From Leptospira sp. (GTDB lineage Bacteria > Spirochaetota > Leptospiria > Leptospirales > Leptospiraceae), in contig PEQN01000011.1 of the NCBI GenBank assembly GCA_002786225.1, positions 16,191-80,190 on the forward strand: a stretch of DNA of 64,000 bases, read 5' to 3'. Under the pieces are notes generated by a model. The model was not told the DNA's origin. It did no database searches and worked only from the letters and a program-made list of their open reading frames with translations. This document shows, piece by piece, positions 18,432-28,292 of the stretch. The number at the start of each line of letters is the position of its first letter. Position 1 is the first letter of the stretch. A program made the translations under genes and the position numbers.

Positions 18432-18934
18432 GGTTGAATTTCCTTAAGAATTCTAACTATATTTTTCTTTTGTTTGTTTTCAGTTCTATCCAGGTCTTGT
18501 AAAAGATAATAATATTTTTTAGATTTAGTTCCTATTTTATACGTAATGGAATTATAACTTACTCCTAAAATTTGTGTCTCTGGTAATACTTCATTTTCCA
18601 GTAAATGAATATCATTCCTTAAGAGTTTGCTAAGTATCTCTATATAAACATTTTGATTGATTCTTCTTCGTTTAGGTGGAATTAATTTATTTCTTTCCGA
18701 TGAGGATCTATAAATAAAAAAGCCCTCTCGAACAGCTTGTATATAAATCTTGTGGGAATAGGTAAACTCAGGTGAGATGGGTCCAGATGTTTCATCAAGT
18801 TCAATATGTAGAACCCTCCACCTTCCTTGGTCATTTTTTAGAATGTTCAATGGAAAAGCATAAGTCGATTTAGCATCAATAGTCGAAACAATAAAAATAG
18901 GTAGAATCATACAGAAATATTTTAAATAGTTCAT
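18428..18934 (-). CDS. Exported hypothetical protein between two C1A proteases
   Basis: From ATG at 18934 the product (168 aa) begins with a typical signal peptide (MNYLKYFCMILPIFIV, cleavage near TIDAKS). The frame stays open to an ATG at 18979, but that would put 15 polar residues before the signal. The mature part is beta-rich and then basic, with no recognised domain. It overlaps the downstream protease by 4 nt (ATGA) and follows the other protease by under 70 nt. Co-translation with a secreted protease suggests an inhibitor, propeptide-like chaperone or partner, but this is inference only. Confidence 0.6.
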   Translation of the reverse strand: MNYLKYFCMILPIFIVSTIDAKSTYAFPLNILKNDQGRWRVLHIELDETSGPISPEFTYSHKIYIQAVREGFFIYRSSSERNKLIPPKRRRINQNVYIEILSKLLRNDIHLLENEVLPETQILGVSYNSITYKIGTKSKKYYYLLQDLDRTENKQKKNIVRILKEIQP

Positions 18935-18997
18935 ATCTATTTGTATTTCCATGGTTGTATTACTATAAATACATTCCAAATTTTATCAATAAAATAT

Positions 18998-20590
18998 TTA
19001 TTCAAATTTATCAAAATCAATAATCATTAAATGAATTTTATTGGAATCTTTTTCTTTCGAATTTAATTCAATAAACTTACCATTGGAGCTAAACTTAGTT
19101 GTAGAACTTAATCTTGTAGCAAGTACAGTTTGAAATCGTTTACCTAAGTCAATACCATCAGTCTTATTGATCAATGAATTGAGATCCTTGTAATCGATAT
19201 TTTGGTAAGAAAAAACAACAGCGATTGTGTCTCTCTTGCCTATCTTATCTGCTTCTAGACTTTGTTTTCTAGGGAAAACTCGAACTCCATTTGGTCCACA
19301 ATATGGGGAATGCTTATCATTATACGGAAATAAAACGTAAGAACTTCCATCAACTTCTTTACCAAAAATATATACAAACACAGGTGAATCATTTTCAATG
19401 GAAACCTTAAATCTAGTTCCTACCTTAATAGGACTTTTTGTTTCGTAATGGATCTCTGTTAATTTCTTAAGTGGTATAAAATCTTTTGAGGAATTATCAA
19501 TAAGTCCAAAACGCAAATTCTTGGATTCTTGATTCTTAGCTGACACCGATGGGTAAATAGAAAAGGCCTCCAGAACAAAAGTATCAAAGTCCGAATATCT
19601 AAACCAGAAAGTTCCCTTCTCAGCCCACTCACTTCCCCAAGAATTCATAATTTGAACAGAACCACCATTGCGATCATCATCATAGGCAATAATTGTCATG
19701 GCATGAGGTCCCCAATCTCTATCACGTTTTCCAGAATTTTGAAATTGTTTTACTTTTTTATAATCATTGTTTGATGGTATCCAATCAGGTGATGATAATT
19801 GATTGAAAGTTCCTCCAACATCCATTGTAATAATTACAGCAGAACCTGAAGCAAGGTATTGCTTTACAGAATTAATATCTGTATTATAATTATCACCATC
19901 TTTGGTTAGTCTTTGGTAGCCTTCAACACGGAAGACCTTAGCACGTTCTCTTTGGTTACTGTTAAGTTTGGTGCGACAAGTTGTTTCATTGTAAGGAAAC
20001 TCTGCAAACGGCAAGGCACCTTCTTTTTTGAGATCCTCTAATACTTCGGATGGATAGGAGCCATCACATTTGGCACTTGTATTTTGATTGAAAGGATGAG
20101 CTGGACTGAATGCTACAGAATTAGGATTTAAGCCAGTAGCTTTTGCTTCGAGTATTGTTCTTGCAGCATAAGATACGGCCCAACCCACACAAGACCCTTG
20201 GGAACCTTGGTTTCTTGGTTCGGGTGCATATTGTCTTAATGAAATAGCTTTCGGAATTTTATTTCCAAAACCTTCCTCTAATGGTTGATATGTTTTCGCT
20301 GAGGCATATTTTTCTGCATCAAAAATTGCACCCTTAGGTCGAAGCAGAGTTTCTTCTGTTTCATTTTCTGTTGAAGTTGGATCGGAATAAGAAGTGTCTT
20401 CTTTATTACAAAGTGTAGGTAGACTTAAAAATCCAAGCAAGAGTATTAATGGAATCATAAGTTTAGGATATTTGAATACTAAAGAAAAGAGTGCTCCTAA
20501 GAGAGGCAAAGAGGAAAAAGAGAATGAGCCCTTTCCTTTTGATTTTTTATTCCCATCTTTGTCCTCATCATCTGTCATTCGAATTGGCAT
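18998..20590 (-). CDS. Membrane-anchored C1A cysteine protease with DUF4384-like C-terminal domain
   Basis: A charged cytoplasmic N terminus (Asp/Lys/Gly-rich, about 1-25) precedes a transmembrane helix (about 42-60). The outside part has a papain-like domain with Cys134 (QGSCVGWA), His296 (WGPHAMTIIAYD) and Asn316 (MNSWGSEW). Residues about 375-480 (FKVSIENDSPVFVYIFG, then SYVLFPYND) resemble DUF4384, a beta domain often attached to bacterial caspase- or papain-like proteases. An AAGGT ribosome-binding site supports the start at 20590. It is the second gene of the operon starting at 21162, with a second papain-like protease downstream. Confidence 0.8.
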   Translation of the reverse strand: MPIRMTDDEDKDGNKKSKGKGSFSFSSLPLLGALFSLVFKYPKLMIPLILLLGFLSLPTLCNKEDTSYSDPTSTENETEETLLRPKGAIFDAEKYASAKTYQPLEEGFGNKIPKAISLRQYAPEPRNQGSQGSCVGWAVSYAARTILEAKATGLNPNSVAFSPAHPFNQNTSAKCDGSYPSEVLEDLKKEGALPFAEFPYNETTCRTKLNSNQRERAKVFRVEGYQRLTKDGDNYNTDINSVKQYLASGSAVIITMDVGGTFNQLSSPDWIPSNNDYKKVKQFQNSGKRDRDWGPHAMTIIAYDDDRNGGSVQIMNSWGSEWAEKGTFWFRYSDFDTFVLEAFSIYPSVSAKNQESKNLRFGLIDNSSKDFIPLKKLTEIHYETKSPIKVGTRFKVSIENDSPVFVYIFGKEVDGSSYVLFPYNDKHSPYCGPNGVRVFPRKQSLEADKIGKRDTIAVVFSYQNIDYKDLNSLINKTDGIDLGKRFQTVLATRLSSTTKFSSNGKFIELNSKEKDSNKIHLMIIDFDKFE

Positions 20591-20643
20591 ATTATTTTTA
20601 CCTTATATTCTAAAATTAATAAATTCTTTAAAATGAAAATAGA

Positions 20644-21162
20644 TCAATTCCACTTGCAATTAGTCACATCTACGGAAGTAAAAGCCCAAGGATTATGTGC
20701 ATGCTTAGCCTTCTCATTTTCAATAAGATCAAAGCTAGTGAAGCCATCTTTAATTCTTGGGAACAATAAAGAAAAAGGTGTTTTCAACATACTGCGTCTC
20801 TTAGGACAAAGATCTACACCAACAGTTCCGATTAGAGTATACTGATTGGAATTATTATCTTGGAAAATCAAACCCTCATTTAAAACACACACTTTCTTCT
20901 TCTCAACTAAATGAAGGCTTAAGCTGGTTTGTTTAGGAGTAAGGCAAATTTTATCTAGAACGACAATTCCTTTGAAGGACTGATTCAAATTGCAACAAGC
21001 TGATTCTGGAAGAAAGAGTAAGTCTTTGCTTAAAACGAGTTCCTCTTGGAAGACAGTTGATGTATTCTTATCTATGTCTTCCACTTGTGATTTGGCACTG
21101 GCACAAGAAAAATACATTAGAATTAAAATAGTGAATGCAATCCAATTTCGATAAAAGTACAC
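20644..21162 (-). CDS. Small lipoprotein upstream of the C1A proteases
   Basis: The N terminus has a hydrophobic stretch ending LMYFSCAS, giving a lipobox-like site with Cys20, so the 172-aa product is probably a lipoprotein. The mature part contains several cysteines (SACCN, KICL, KVCVLN, VDLCPKR and a C-terminal NCKWN), so disulfides are likely. No family is recognised. It is the first gene of the operon with two papain-like proteases, 53 nt from the next. Being cysteine-rich and next to thiol proteases, it could be an accessory or inhibitory protein (inference). Confidence 0.6.
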   Translation of the reverse strand: MYFYRNWIAFTILILMYFSCASAKSQVEDIDKNTSTVFQEELVLSKDLLFLPESACCNLNQSFKGIVVLDKICLTPKQTSLSLHLVEKKKVCVLNEGLIFQDNNSNQYTLIGTVGVDLCPKRRSMLKTPFSLLFPRIKDGFTSFDLIENEKAKHAHNPWAFTSVDVTNCKWN

Positions 21163-21288
21163 AGAATGTTTAGTCTCCTAGAACTTTAGAAGTTTTCATA
21201 TTCACAAAAAATTGACAAGCCTAATTCAAGAAAGGAGAATAAGAAATTTGAGATAAATTATTTAGAAAGTATCGTTTATAGAACCAAA

Positions 21289-22059
21289 TTAAATCTTACG
21301 TTTCTTAAGTTCTAAAATATACGACCTAAAATCATTCACCACCCAAACCCAAATTCCAACAAACATAGCCGTTGCTATCCATCCACCAATGATAGAGGAA
21401 GGAATCAGAAAAAAATCCACAACGCCATGTTGAATAACAGCTAGTAGGAAGGCTGCTGCAAGATAAAACCACTTCTGAGTGGCAATACCGATAGCATTGG
21501 ATTTAATGCAAAATAAAGCAAATGTTAGGTTAATAAGCATATGAATATTACTTGAGTGAATCGAACGCCCAATAAAGGTCTCTATCCTTTTGTCTGGAAT
21601 TTCGCTGATGATGTAGTGTGAATTTTCGATAAAAGCAAATCCTAAAGCTGTAAACCCAGCAACCAAAAAGATTTCTTTTTTCCATTTTCCTTCTTTGGTT
21701 CTAAGCAAAAAGAAACTTATTAAAAAAATAAAACCAATCTTAAATGCCTCTTCTACCATTCCTGCCTGAATGAAAGCAAGATGAATTGTCTGAGTTAAAA
21801 GAGATTTGGGTCTTTTGGGTTTCAAATCTATATTCGGCCAAATCAATGGACTGATCTCAAGAATTAAATAAGTGGAAAGAATTCCAGCAAGAAAAGCAAG
21901 TAAGGAAAAGAAGAGGAGTCTTACAAAAATTTCTGTTGAATTCTTATCTGGAAAATGATTCCGACTCTTAGGAAAGCTCATAAAAAGCGCAATTGCCCAA
22001 GGCAAAATAGAAAAAAATCCCCAAACCAACGAAATCGGTGTTAGATCAGTGAATTTCAT
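21289..22059 (-). CDS. PrsW-type intramembrane metalloprotease
   Basis: A polytopic membrane protein (about 7-8 helices) carries the PrsW/CAAX-related motifs: EEAFK (E103, E104, K107), GFAFIEN (E145, N146), SNIHMLINL (H173) and QHGVVDF (H211, D215). In Bacillus, PrsW cuts an anti-sigma factor within or beside the membrane. Its ATG overlaps the stop of the upstream membrane TonB-C gene (ATGA), so both are coupled, and that neighbour is a candidate partner or substrate (inference). The family's catalytic residues all appear present. Confidence 0.75.
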   Translation of the reverse strand: MKFTDLTPISLVWGFFSILPWAIALFMSFPKSRNHFPDKNSTEIFVRLLFFSLLAFLAGILSTYLILEISPLIWPNIDLKPKRPKSLLTQTIHLAFIQAGMVEEAFKIGFIFLISFFLLRTKEGKWKKEIFLVAGFTALGFAFIENSHYIISEIPDKRIETFIGRSIHSSNIHMLINLTFALFCIKSNAIGIATQKWFYLAAAFLLAVIQHGVVDFFLIPSSIIGGWIATAMFVGIWVWVVNDFRSYILELKKRKI

Positions 22060-23756
22060 TCTATCTCCTCCATATACCTTCCATCAAAATGTTGAACCAT
22101 TTCTTTCTGAAGAGGTGTAGGCATGATTTCTGGATCAAGGCTTCCATTCCAGAAAAGCTCTGTTACTCGAATGTCATTTCCATTAGCAGAAGGAGGTGCC
22201 ATTACGGGACCAAGTCCTTCAATCAATTCCAGAGTGAGAAGATCTTGGTCAGGATAATCTGAGCCCTCCACTATTTCTATGTCAATAATATCTCCTTCTT
22301 GAGTGATGGTGTAAGCGACTACCGACGAATATGGCTTAGGTGCTCTTGTCCAATAGTCCAAATAATTTTCTGGGCCTCGCATCTTAGCAGAAATATAATT
22401 AGAATAGGTCGCGGGAACCTTCTTCCCTCTTATTTTCTTAATGTAACCCTTAGTTGGGCCATTGTCCGAAGGTTTTTCATCCGAAATTTTCTCACCTTGT
22501 TCCTGGTTAGGTGTATCCGTTCCTGTCATTACACCACCATTTAAGTCTTCAACATCCTCTGGGATATTTGGATCTATAAAATAAAATTCTAATTTCTCTG
22601 GTTGGAAGTGGGATGCTTGGTCCTTCTTGGAATCTTTGGGTTTCTGTCTTTGCAGTGTAAATGGTATGATAATGAGAAAAACAAGAAAGGTAATATGAAC
22701 AAGCAGTGAAAGAGGAAAATAATTTAAAAACCCTTGCCTCAATGATACTCTCTCATTTTCAGAATTGGTTCTTAGGTTGTGAAAACTTTTGCGAAGCAGA
22801 AGATGAGAAATTGTATACAATAGAGGAAGGAATAACACTGGCAGAAGAAGATAGATTAGTCTACCTGCCTTAATGAAAAATTCTTTGTCAGGAACTCCAG
22901 GCTTCAATCCCCATGAGCTTAGGTATTGAATTCCAAGAAGTGGGCTAATATAAGAAAAAGTAGCTATTAAGAGAAGAAACACAGCTAACAAAAATAAGAA
23001 TAGTAATGGAAACCCCTTCCAGAAATCGCCAAAGTAAATATGACCCCAACCTGGAATAATCCAATTTCTTGCGAAGGCTGATACTGAAATTTTATGCAAT
23101 AGATTTCCGCTGGGTCTGAGGTTCTCGCTCAACTTAGATAAGAAATATCTTCTGCGAAATCCCGACCAAACAAATGCCTTATACAAACTTCTTGTTGTAG
23201 CAAATGCCTGAGCCCTAGAAAACCAAGAATGAAACAAAGCTAAGGAAATGAAATAATCTAGGACAAAACTTTTTTCCAAACCCCAATGAAGAAAAAGGAA
23301 AGGATTCTGAGCCTTGGATTCTTGCAGATACAATTTAAAAAGAGAGAAGCAGATAGCAAGAAAGGTAGCAAGTATTACAAATCCTAAAGAGTTCATTCTG
23401 TTTCTTTTCTTACCAACCTTGTTCTGGATCAAGGTCTGCCTTCGCTGTATCACTCGGTTCCAGATTAGATTCCCAAGTAAAAAGAAAAATCCAAAGCTGT
23501 AGACAGAACTAAGCCAAACAAAAGCATTCATTTGGATGAAGGCATAAACAGAGCTTTCCCAAGTAAAATCAAGTAAGGAGCTTAGCTCCAAAAGGGAGAA
23601 AAGAATAAAAACAAAAGTTTGTGTGAGAATTAAAATAAAACTCTGGGTTCTAAGAACTGAGTTCTTGAAATAAAGTATCCAGACTCCCAGGGGAAAGAAT
23701 ATTCCTAGGTTAATAAATGGACTCATCCATAATAGAAGACTGATTCCTTGAGTCAT
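22056..23756 (-). CDS. Polytopic membrane protein with TonB C-terminal-like domain
   Basis: The first about 370 residues hold roughly eight to nine hydrophobic helices, including a TM2-like WIIPGWGHIYFGDFWKG segment. A linker rich in Asp/Pro/Lys follows, then a C-terminal region of about 90 residues (VVAYTITQEGDIIDIEIVE, then LLTLELIEGLGPVMAPP, shown in part) that resembles the TonB C-terminal fold. The frame is open up to 23894, but that part overlaps glyS on the other strand and is not membrane-like, so ATG 23756 is proposed (566 aa); no clear ribosome-binding site decides it. It may link a membrane module to outer-membrane transport, but the architecture is unusual. Confidence 0.6.
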   Translation of the reverse strand: MTQGISLLLWMSPFINLGIFFPLGVWILYFKNSVLRTQSFILILTQTFVFILFSLLELSSLLDFTWESSVYAFIQMNAFVWLSSVYSFGFFFLLGNLIWNRVIQRRQTLIQNKVGKKRNRMNSLGFVILATFLAICFSLFKLYLQESKAQNPFLFLHWGLEKSFVLDYFISLALFHSWFSRAQAFATTRSLYKAFVWSGFRRRYFLSKLSENLRPSGNLLHKISVSAFARNWIIPGWGHIYFGDFWKGFPLLFLFLLAVFLLLIATFSYISPLLGIQYLSSWGLKPGVPDKEFFIKAGRLIYLLLPVLFLPLLYTISHLLLRKSFHNLRTNSENERVSLRQGFLNYFPLSLLVHITFLVFLIIIPFTLQRQKPKDSKKDQASHFQPEKLEFYFIDPNIPEDVEDLNGGVMTGTDTPNQEQGEKISDEKPSDNGPTKGYIKKIRGKKVPATYSNYISAKMRGPENYLDYWTRAPKPYSSVVAYTITQEGDIIDIEIVEGSDYPDQDLLTLELIEGLGPVMAPPSANGNDIRVTELFWNGSLDPEIMPTPLQKEMVQHFDGRYMEEIE

Positions 23757-23836
23757 AATACCATCATTAAAGAGTTTTATCCTATTCCAAGAAAATTCTT
23801 TTCCTTTTAATACTTTCTTCAAACCATGGTTGACGT

Positions 23837-25234
23837 ATGGCAAAAGAAAATTCCAAGGAAGACTCTTCCTTAAAGCAAATTGTATCCTTAGCAAAACGTC
23901 GTGGTTTTGTATTCTCCGGTTCAGAAATCTATGGTGGACTTTCCAATACCTTTGATTATGGTCCCCAAGGAATAGAGATTCTCTTGAATCTTAAGAAACT
24001 TTGGTGGAAGCACTTTGTCCACAAAAGAGATGATGTCATGGGCTTGGATTCTTCCATTTTGCTGCATCCCAAAGTCTGGGAAGCCTCTGGCCATGTTTCT
24101 AACTTCAATGATCCTTTGATGGATTGCAAAAATTGTAAGACTCGTTACCGAGTTGATAAATTCTTAGATGATAAAAAGGGAGAAGGTTTCTCAACAGGTA
24201 AGTCCCTAGAAGAAATGACCCAAGTCATACTTGATGAGAACTACAAATGCCCTAATTGTGGTTCCGAAAAGACCTTCACACCTGCAAGACAATTCAATTT
24301 AATGTTTAAAACCTCTCATGGAGCATCCGAACAAGATGCAACAGAGATCTATCTTAGACCAGAAACGGCGCAAGGCATTTTTATTAATTTCAAAAATGTA
24401 TCACAGATTAGTCGAAGAAAAATTCCTTTTGGAATAGCACAGATTGGTAAATCCTTTCGAAACGAAATCATGGCACGGCAGTTCATCTTTCGGACTAGAG
24501 AATTTGAACAAATGGAGATGGAATACTTTTGCGAACCAGGAACTCAGGTTGAGTGGTTCACACACTGGGTTACTTTTTGTATGGACTGGCTGATTAAAAC
24601 AGTTGGAATTCGAAGAGAATCTCTCCGAGTCCGTGAACATGAGGCAGAAGAACTTTCCCATTACAGTGATAAAACGTCTGATATTGAATTCAAATATCCT
24701 TTCGGTTGGGGAGAACTTTGGGGTGTTGCCTCAAGAACTGATTTTGATTTAAGCCAACATGAGAAGTTCTCAGGTGAAGATTTAAAATACATAGACCAAG
24801 AAAATAAGAAGAAATTCTTACCCTATGTCATAGAACCAGCTCTGGGCTTGAATCGTCTATTTCTAGCGGTTCTTGCGGATGCCTACGAAGAAGAAACCTT
24901 GGAGGATGGTGATGTTCGAACTGTACTCCATCTCCACCCTCAAGTTGCACCAGTGAAGATTGGAATCTTTCCTCTTATGAAGAAAGATGGTCTTGCAGAA
25001 AAAGCAAAGGAAATCTACGACGAACTTTCAGAGCATTGGTATTGTGAGTATGATGAAGGAGGTGCTATTGGAAAAAGGTATAGACGACAGGATGAAATTG
25101 GAACTCCTTTTTGTGTAACCATAGATTATCATTCCCTGGAAGATAATACTGTTACAATTCGAGAAAGGGATACCATGAACCAAGAGCGAATCCCTGTTAC
25201 TTCTCTGAAAGCTTATTTTATTGAGAAACTGTAA
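23837..25234 (+). CDS. glyS: Glycyl-tRNA synthetase (class II, single chain)
   Basis: This enzyme charges tRNA-Gly with glycine. It is the alpha2 (eukaryote-like) single-chain form: RRGFVFSGSEIYGG, the zinc-type CKNC and CPNC pairs in the insertion, FNLMFKT, the motif 2 loop IGKSFRNEI, EFEQMEMEYF, and motif 3 with GLNRLFLAVL. The C-terminal anticodon-binding domain ends the 465-aa protein. It is a complete, essential housekeeping gene. The start region overlaps the non-coding end of the divergent membrane gene frame, and a GNAT gene follows after 2 nt. Confidence 0.95.
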   Translation: MAKENSKEDSSLKQIVSLAKRRGFVFSGSEIYGGLSNTFDYGPQGIEILLNLKKLWWKHFVHKRDDVMGLDSSILLHPKVWEASGHVSNFNDPLMDCKNCKTRYRVDKFLDDKKGEGFSTGKSLEEMTQVILDENYKCPNCGSEKTFTPARQFNLMFKTSHGASEQDATEIYLRPETAQGIFINFKNVSQISRRKIPFGIAQIGKSFRNEIMARQFIFRTREFEQMEMEYFCEPGTQVEWFTHWVTFCMDWLIKTVGIRRESLRVREHEAEELSHYSDKTSDIEFKYPFGWGELWGVASRTDFDLSQHEKFSGEDLKYIDQENKKKFLPYVIEPALGLNRLFLAVLADAYEEETLEDGDVRTVLHLHPQVAPVKIGIFPLMKKDGLAEKAKEIYDELSEHWYCEYDEGGAIGKRYRRQDEIGTPFCVTIDYHSLEDNTVTIRERDTMNQERIPVTSLKAYFIEKL

Positions 25235-25236
25235 AC

Positions 25237-25707
25237 TTGCCAGTCGTCAAACTTGGATTCGAGGATAGGGAAGAGTCCATAGAGTTAGTCAATCAGTTCT
25301 TCAAGAAAATCAACTCACTTGATCTGGACGGATTGTTCAAAATTCGTCCAAGAGCTGCTGCAAAATTTGTTGATATTTATTTAAAACTCGCAGGCACCAA
25401 TAGAGTTCTTGTCCAAGGTTATAGAGATGAATCGGGAGAATTGGTTTCCTTATTAATAGCAAGAATAGAAGAGAAGCCCTTTCTCCAAGAAGAGCGAACA
25501 GTCTATATAGACATTGCCGTCACCAAACGCGGACAAAAGAAAAAAGGCTATATGACTTCCCTCTTGAAATCTGCAGAGCAATGGACCAAAGAACAAGGAA
25601 TCCAATCCATGGAACTCAGAGCCATAAAGGCGAATGAAGAGGCTATGGATTATTGGAAATCAAAAGATTTTGAAGAATTCTATGTACGTTTTCGCAAAAG
25701 GCTCTAG
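25237..25707 (+). CDS. GNAT family N-acetyltransferase
   Basis: The 156-aa product has the GNAT core: an ERTVYIDIAVTKRGQKKKGYM segment (quoted in part) provides the acetyl-CoA pyrophosphate-binding loop (variant of Q/RxxGxG/A), and LRAIKANEEAMDYWKSKDF is the usual C-terminal helix-strand. The start is TTG at 25237, directly after the glyS stop, so it is probably translated as part of the glyS unit. The substrate could be a protein N terminus, an amine or an antibiotic-like molecule; nothing in the sequence decides it. Confidence 0.75.
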   Translation: MPVVKLGFEDREESIELVNQFFKKINSLDLDGLFKIRPRAAAKFVDIYLKLAGTNRVLVQGYRDESGELVSLLIARIEEKPFLQEERTVYIDIAVTKRGQKKKGYMTSLLKSAEQWTKEQGIQSMELRAIKANEEAMDYWKSKDFEEFYVRFRKRL

Positions 25708-25782
25708 GCTTTTTCCTTTGATATTTTATGAAGTTAAAAAAATTTCTTTCCTTTACTGAGTTTTACTCAGGAATGGTTTCAT

Positions 25783-26061
25783 ATGGAATGGGAAAAAGTA
25801 TTACGAGACGCTGTTCAAGGAAACTCCATTAAGGAACTTCATCTTAGAAAGGTTCCTACGCTCAAGACAGCAGATGATTGGAATAAAGTGATAGAAGTTG
25901 GTCTAGTAGACCACAAGACGAAATACGCTCATTACAAGGGCGGTTTAGTGAAATATGGAGACAGACTTTTTTTTGTAAGTGACGAAAGGATTGATGCTAT
26001 TGCTCAATTCCGTAAGTGGAATTTTAAAACAAAAATCAAAATCACAGACGTAGATAAATAG
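25783..26061 (+). CDS. Small conserved hypothetical protein (92 aa)
   Basis: A compact soluble protein with alternating charged and hydrophobic residues, beginning MEWEKVLRDAVQG and ending KIKITDVDK. No signal, membrane segment or known domain is recognised. It follows the GNAT gene by 75 nt and ends before a bidirectional terminator. Its composition and codon pattern resemble neighbouring genes, so it is probably real, of unknown function. Confidence 0.6.
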   Translation: MEWEKVLRDAVQGNSIKELHLRKVPTLKTADDWNKVIEVGLVDHKTKYAHYKGGLVKYGDRLFFVSDERIDAIAQFRKWNFKTKIKITDVDK

Positions 26062-26130
26062 TATCTCAAGGTTTAAGAATTTTTATTCTAAAAATCCGGA
26101 AATATATCCTTAATTAGATTTTCTGAACAA

Positions 26131-26158
26131 AAAAAACCCAGCCTAAACTGGGTTTTTT
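26131..26158. terminator. Bidirectional intrinsic terminator
   Basis: AAAAAACCCAG, a 6-nt loop CCTAAA and CTGGGTTTTTT form an 11-bp stem with A tract on one side and T tract on the other. It sits between two convergent genes (ends at 26061 and 26208), as expected for a terminator working in both directions. Confidence 0.9.
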
Positions 26159-26207
26159 ACTTTAGATGAACCAATCGAACATCTTACCATCTTAGAAAGG
26201 ATCTATC

Positions 26208-28202
26208 TTAACGGTTCAGTCGGATGATAAGATTCAATCTTTCTGCTATAGCAATAACTTCCATTACCTTATTCTTATCTATGATAATGCCTGTTGTTGA
26301 AATCTCTTCAACAACAAACTTCTTCCCCTTAATCTGACCCATGAGTAATTCCATGGTGTTGGCATCCTTAGTACGAACGAGAACAGAATCTTCTGTGATA
26401 GTAACTATGGGAAGATTTGATCCCCAGTCTTCTAACAAGAATAAGAGATTCTGTGCGAGTTCTCCACGATTGCTTTCTTTCAAGAATTGAATGAATTGTT
26501 TAGGATTATAACCTAATAAAATTCCCGATTGAAAAGAATCTTTTGTTAGAATGAAAGTATAAACCCTATCGTAATCTTTTAGTTCAGAGAAGGCTTTCAA
26601 AAGATTGATTCCAACTAAGGAGACCCTATCTGGGAATGCTATGATGGACATATCCGGATTGATAGTGATTCCACCTTTTTCGGTAGCAGATGGTAGATCA
26701 TCTTGGTTGAAATAATGCCTTCCTAAATCGGAGAGAGTTAGGTGGCGATTCGGGTATTCGACTTCAATCAAACCAAATAAGTGAAGATAGAAGATAGCTG
26801 ATTGGATTTCTTTTCTTAAATCGGCTAAATCTTCTTCAAATGTTTTGGTGCGAAAACCAGGAGCAAAAATGAGATGTTCTCTAATTATATTGGAAAAAAT
26901 AACGTGAACATTGATAACACCATAATTCATGATAAGCTTAACACATTTGTCTAGTATAGGTTTATCATAAAAAGGAACTTCTGTAGCCATGAAAACTTCA
27001 GGCGGGTTCAAGCGTCTAGTCCGCGCCTCATTCACCTCATGAATTGTTTGTCTCATTACTTCAAAAATATCCCTGGTCTGGAACTCATCTATATCGCCGG
27101 TAAGAATCACATTCTCACCTTTAATGTCTACATAGTTCATGAGCTTTAGGATAGGAAGAATCAATTCAATTTGGTAGACCTGACTTTTCTCTGGAAAAAT
27201 ATCAATATCTGGATTCAACAAATCTGTCTCAGTTCTTTTATGATCAGCTTGCTTGATCTTTCCAGATTTAGCTAAGTTTAATCCTTTTCTTGAGATATAG
27301 GAAATTAATTTCTTCACATTGAGATAGAAATCCAATTGGTTGGAAGTCTTCTTTTCCGTTCTTTGCTTGGTCCCCTTCTTGATAGGTGGAAGCAAAGGAT
27401 TGGTCTGAATGTGTTCAAGAATTTCCTTAGGAATGACAGCTACTCGAATGAATTTATCTTCTACGAAATAAGTGTCTCTTATTAAGAATAAATTTGTGAG
27501 ATGAGGGATAACTGCTTCGAATTTACCTCGGTTCGAAATAATATAATTTCGAATGATGTCCATTTCAATTACACCACCATGGATGTAAATCTTATGCAGA
27601 ACATCTCTATGAAAATCATCCAAGGAATCTAAGGTTTTTTGAATTCCTTCTTGACTGAGTGCTTGTTTTACAAAACTTGCATCAGCCTTCTTCTGACCCT
27701 GTGCCTCCAACCATTCTTTGGAGATTAAGGACTCAGTTTTACCAACTTCTTTGTCTATAGAAACCTTAAACTTTTCAGATTTGAGATTCTGCTCAACTTT
27801 TACCAGGGAAGCGATTTCTTCGTAGAAATGGTATTTATCTAAATTGTTTGTTAATCTTTCTCTGTTTTTTCTTTGGTAGACCAAACAGTATTTTCTAAGA
27901 ACATTCAATTCCATCTCTACGTTAATAGGAGGAATGTTTACTTTTCGGGAAATTTCCCCTAAAGTCATTACATTCTTATTTTTTAGAATATTAGAAATGA
28001 TAGTTACTTGAACGGTGGAAAATTTTTCCAAAACCCATTTCAAATAAAATTCATCCTGAAAGGATTCAAAAAGATATTGGATTGCAGTTTTCTTGTCTTT
28101 GCTTGCTGGAAATTTTGGAAGATTCCAGAGTTGGGCTGTTTTTTTCAGTTCAGCCATGTCGAGCTTTTCTAGCTCTTGGTAGAGAACACTTTCTTTAGAC
28201 AT
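26208..28202 (-). CDS. Winged-helix protein with XPB N-terminal-like (Helicase_C_3) domain
   Basis: The 664-aa soluble protein starts with a helical segment and winged-helix-like repeats (about 40-115). Near residues 510-600 it has a stretch starting [12 protein letters not shown] and continuing [13 protein letters not shown] and [10 protein letters not shown]. That pattern is typical of the helicase-associated XPB N-terminal domain (PF13625), where a conserved PD, a ltk-S and a final DW occur. No Walker A or B helicase motif is present. Bacterial proteins with this domain are poorly understood and may assist an XPB-type helicase encoded elsewhere. It is a single gene, convergent with the previous one. 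Confidence 0.6.
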   Translation of the reverse strand: MSKESVLYQELEKLDMAELKKTAQLWNLPKFPASKDKKTAIQYLFESFQDEFYLKWVLEKFSTVQVTIISNILKNKNVMTLGEISRKVNIPPINVEMELNVLRKYCLVYQRKNRERLTNNLDKYHFYEEIASLVKVEQNLKSEKFKVSIDKEVGKTESLISKEWLEAQGQKKADASFVKQALSQEGIQKTLDSLDDFHRDVLHKIYIHGGVIEMDIIRNYIISNRGKFEAVIPHLTNLFLIRDTYFVEDKFIRVAVIPKEILEHIQTNPLLPPIKKGTKQRTEKKTSNQLDFYLNVKKLISYISRKGLNLAKSGKIKQADHKRTETDLLNPDIDIFPEKSQVYQIELILPILKLMNYVDIKGENVILTGDIDEFQTRDIFEVMRQTIHEVNEARTRRLNPPEVFMATEVPFYDKPILDKCVKLIMNYGVINVHVIFSNIIREHLIFAPGFRTKTFEEDLADLRKEIQSAIFYLHLFGLIEVEYPNRHLTLSDLGRHYFNQDDLPSATEKGGITINPDMSIIAFPDRVSLVGINLLKAFSELKDYDRVYTFILTKDSFQSGILLGYNPKQFIQFLKESNRGELAQNLLFLLEDWGSNLPIVTITEDSVLVRTKDANTMELLMGQIKGKKFVVEEISTTGIIIDKNKVMEVIAIAERLNLIIRLNR

Positions 28203-28292
28203 GGAGTTTAAGCTTCATTTTAAACGAAGGGGTCGCAAGTAAACCAAAATAAAAAGGTTTTCCCAATTTCTACAAAGAAGGATAAGGGTATT

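Noticed and set aside
23757..23894. N-terminal extension of the TonB-C membrane protein frame
   Set aside because: Overlaps glyS on the opposite strand and does not resemble a membrane segment.
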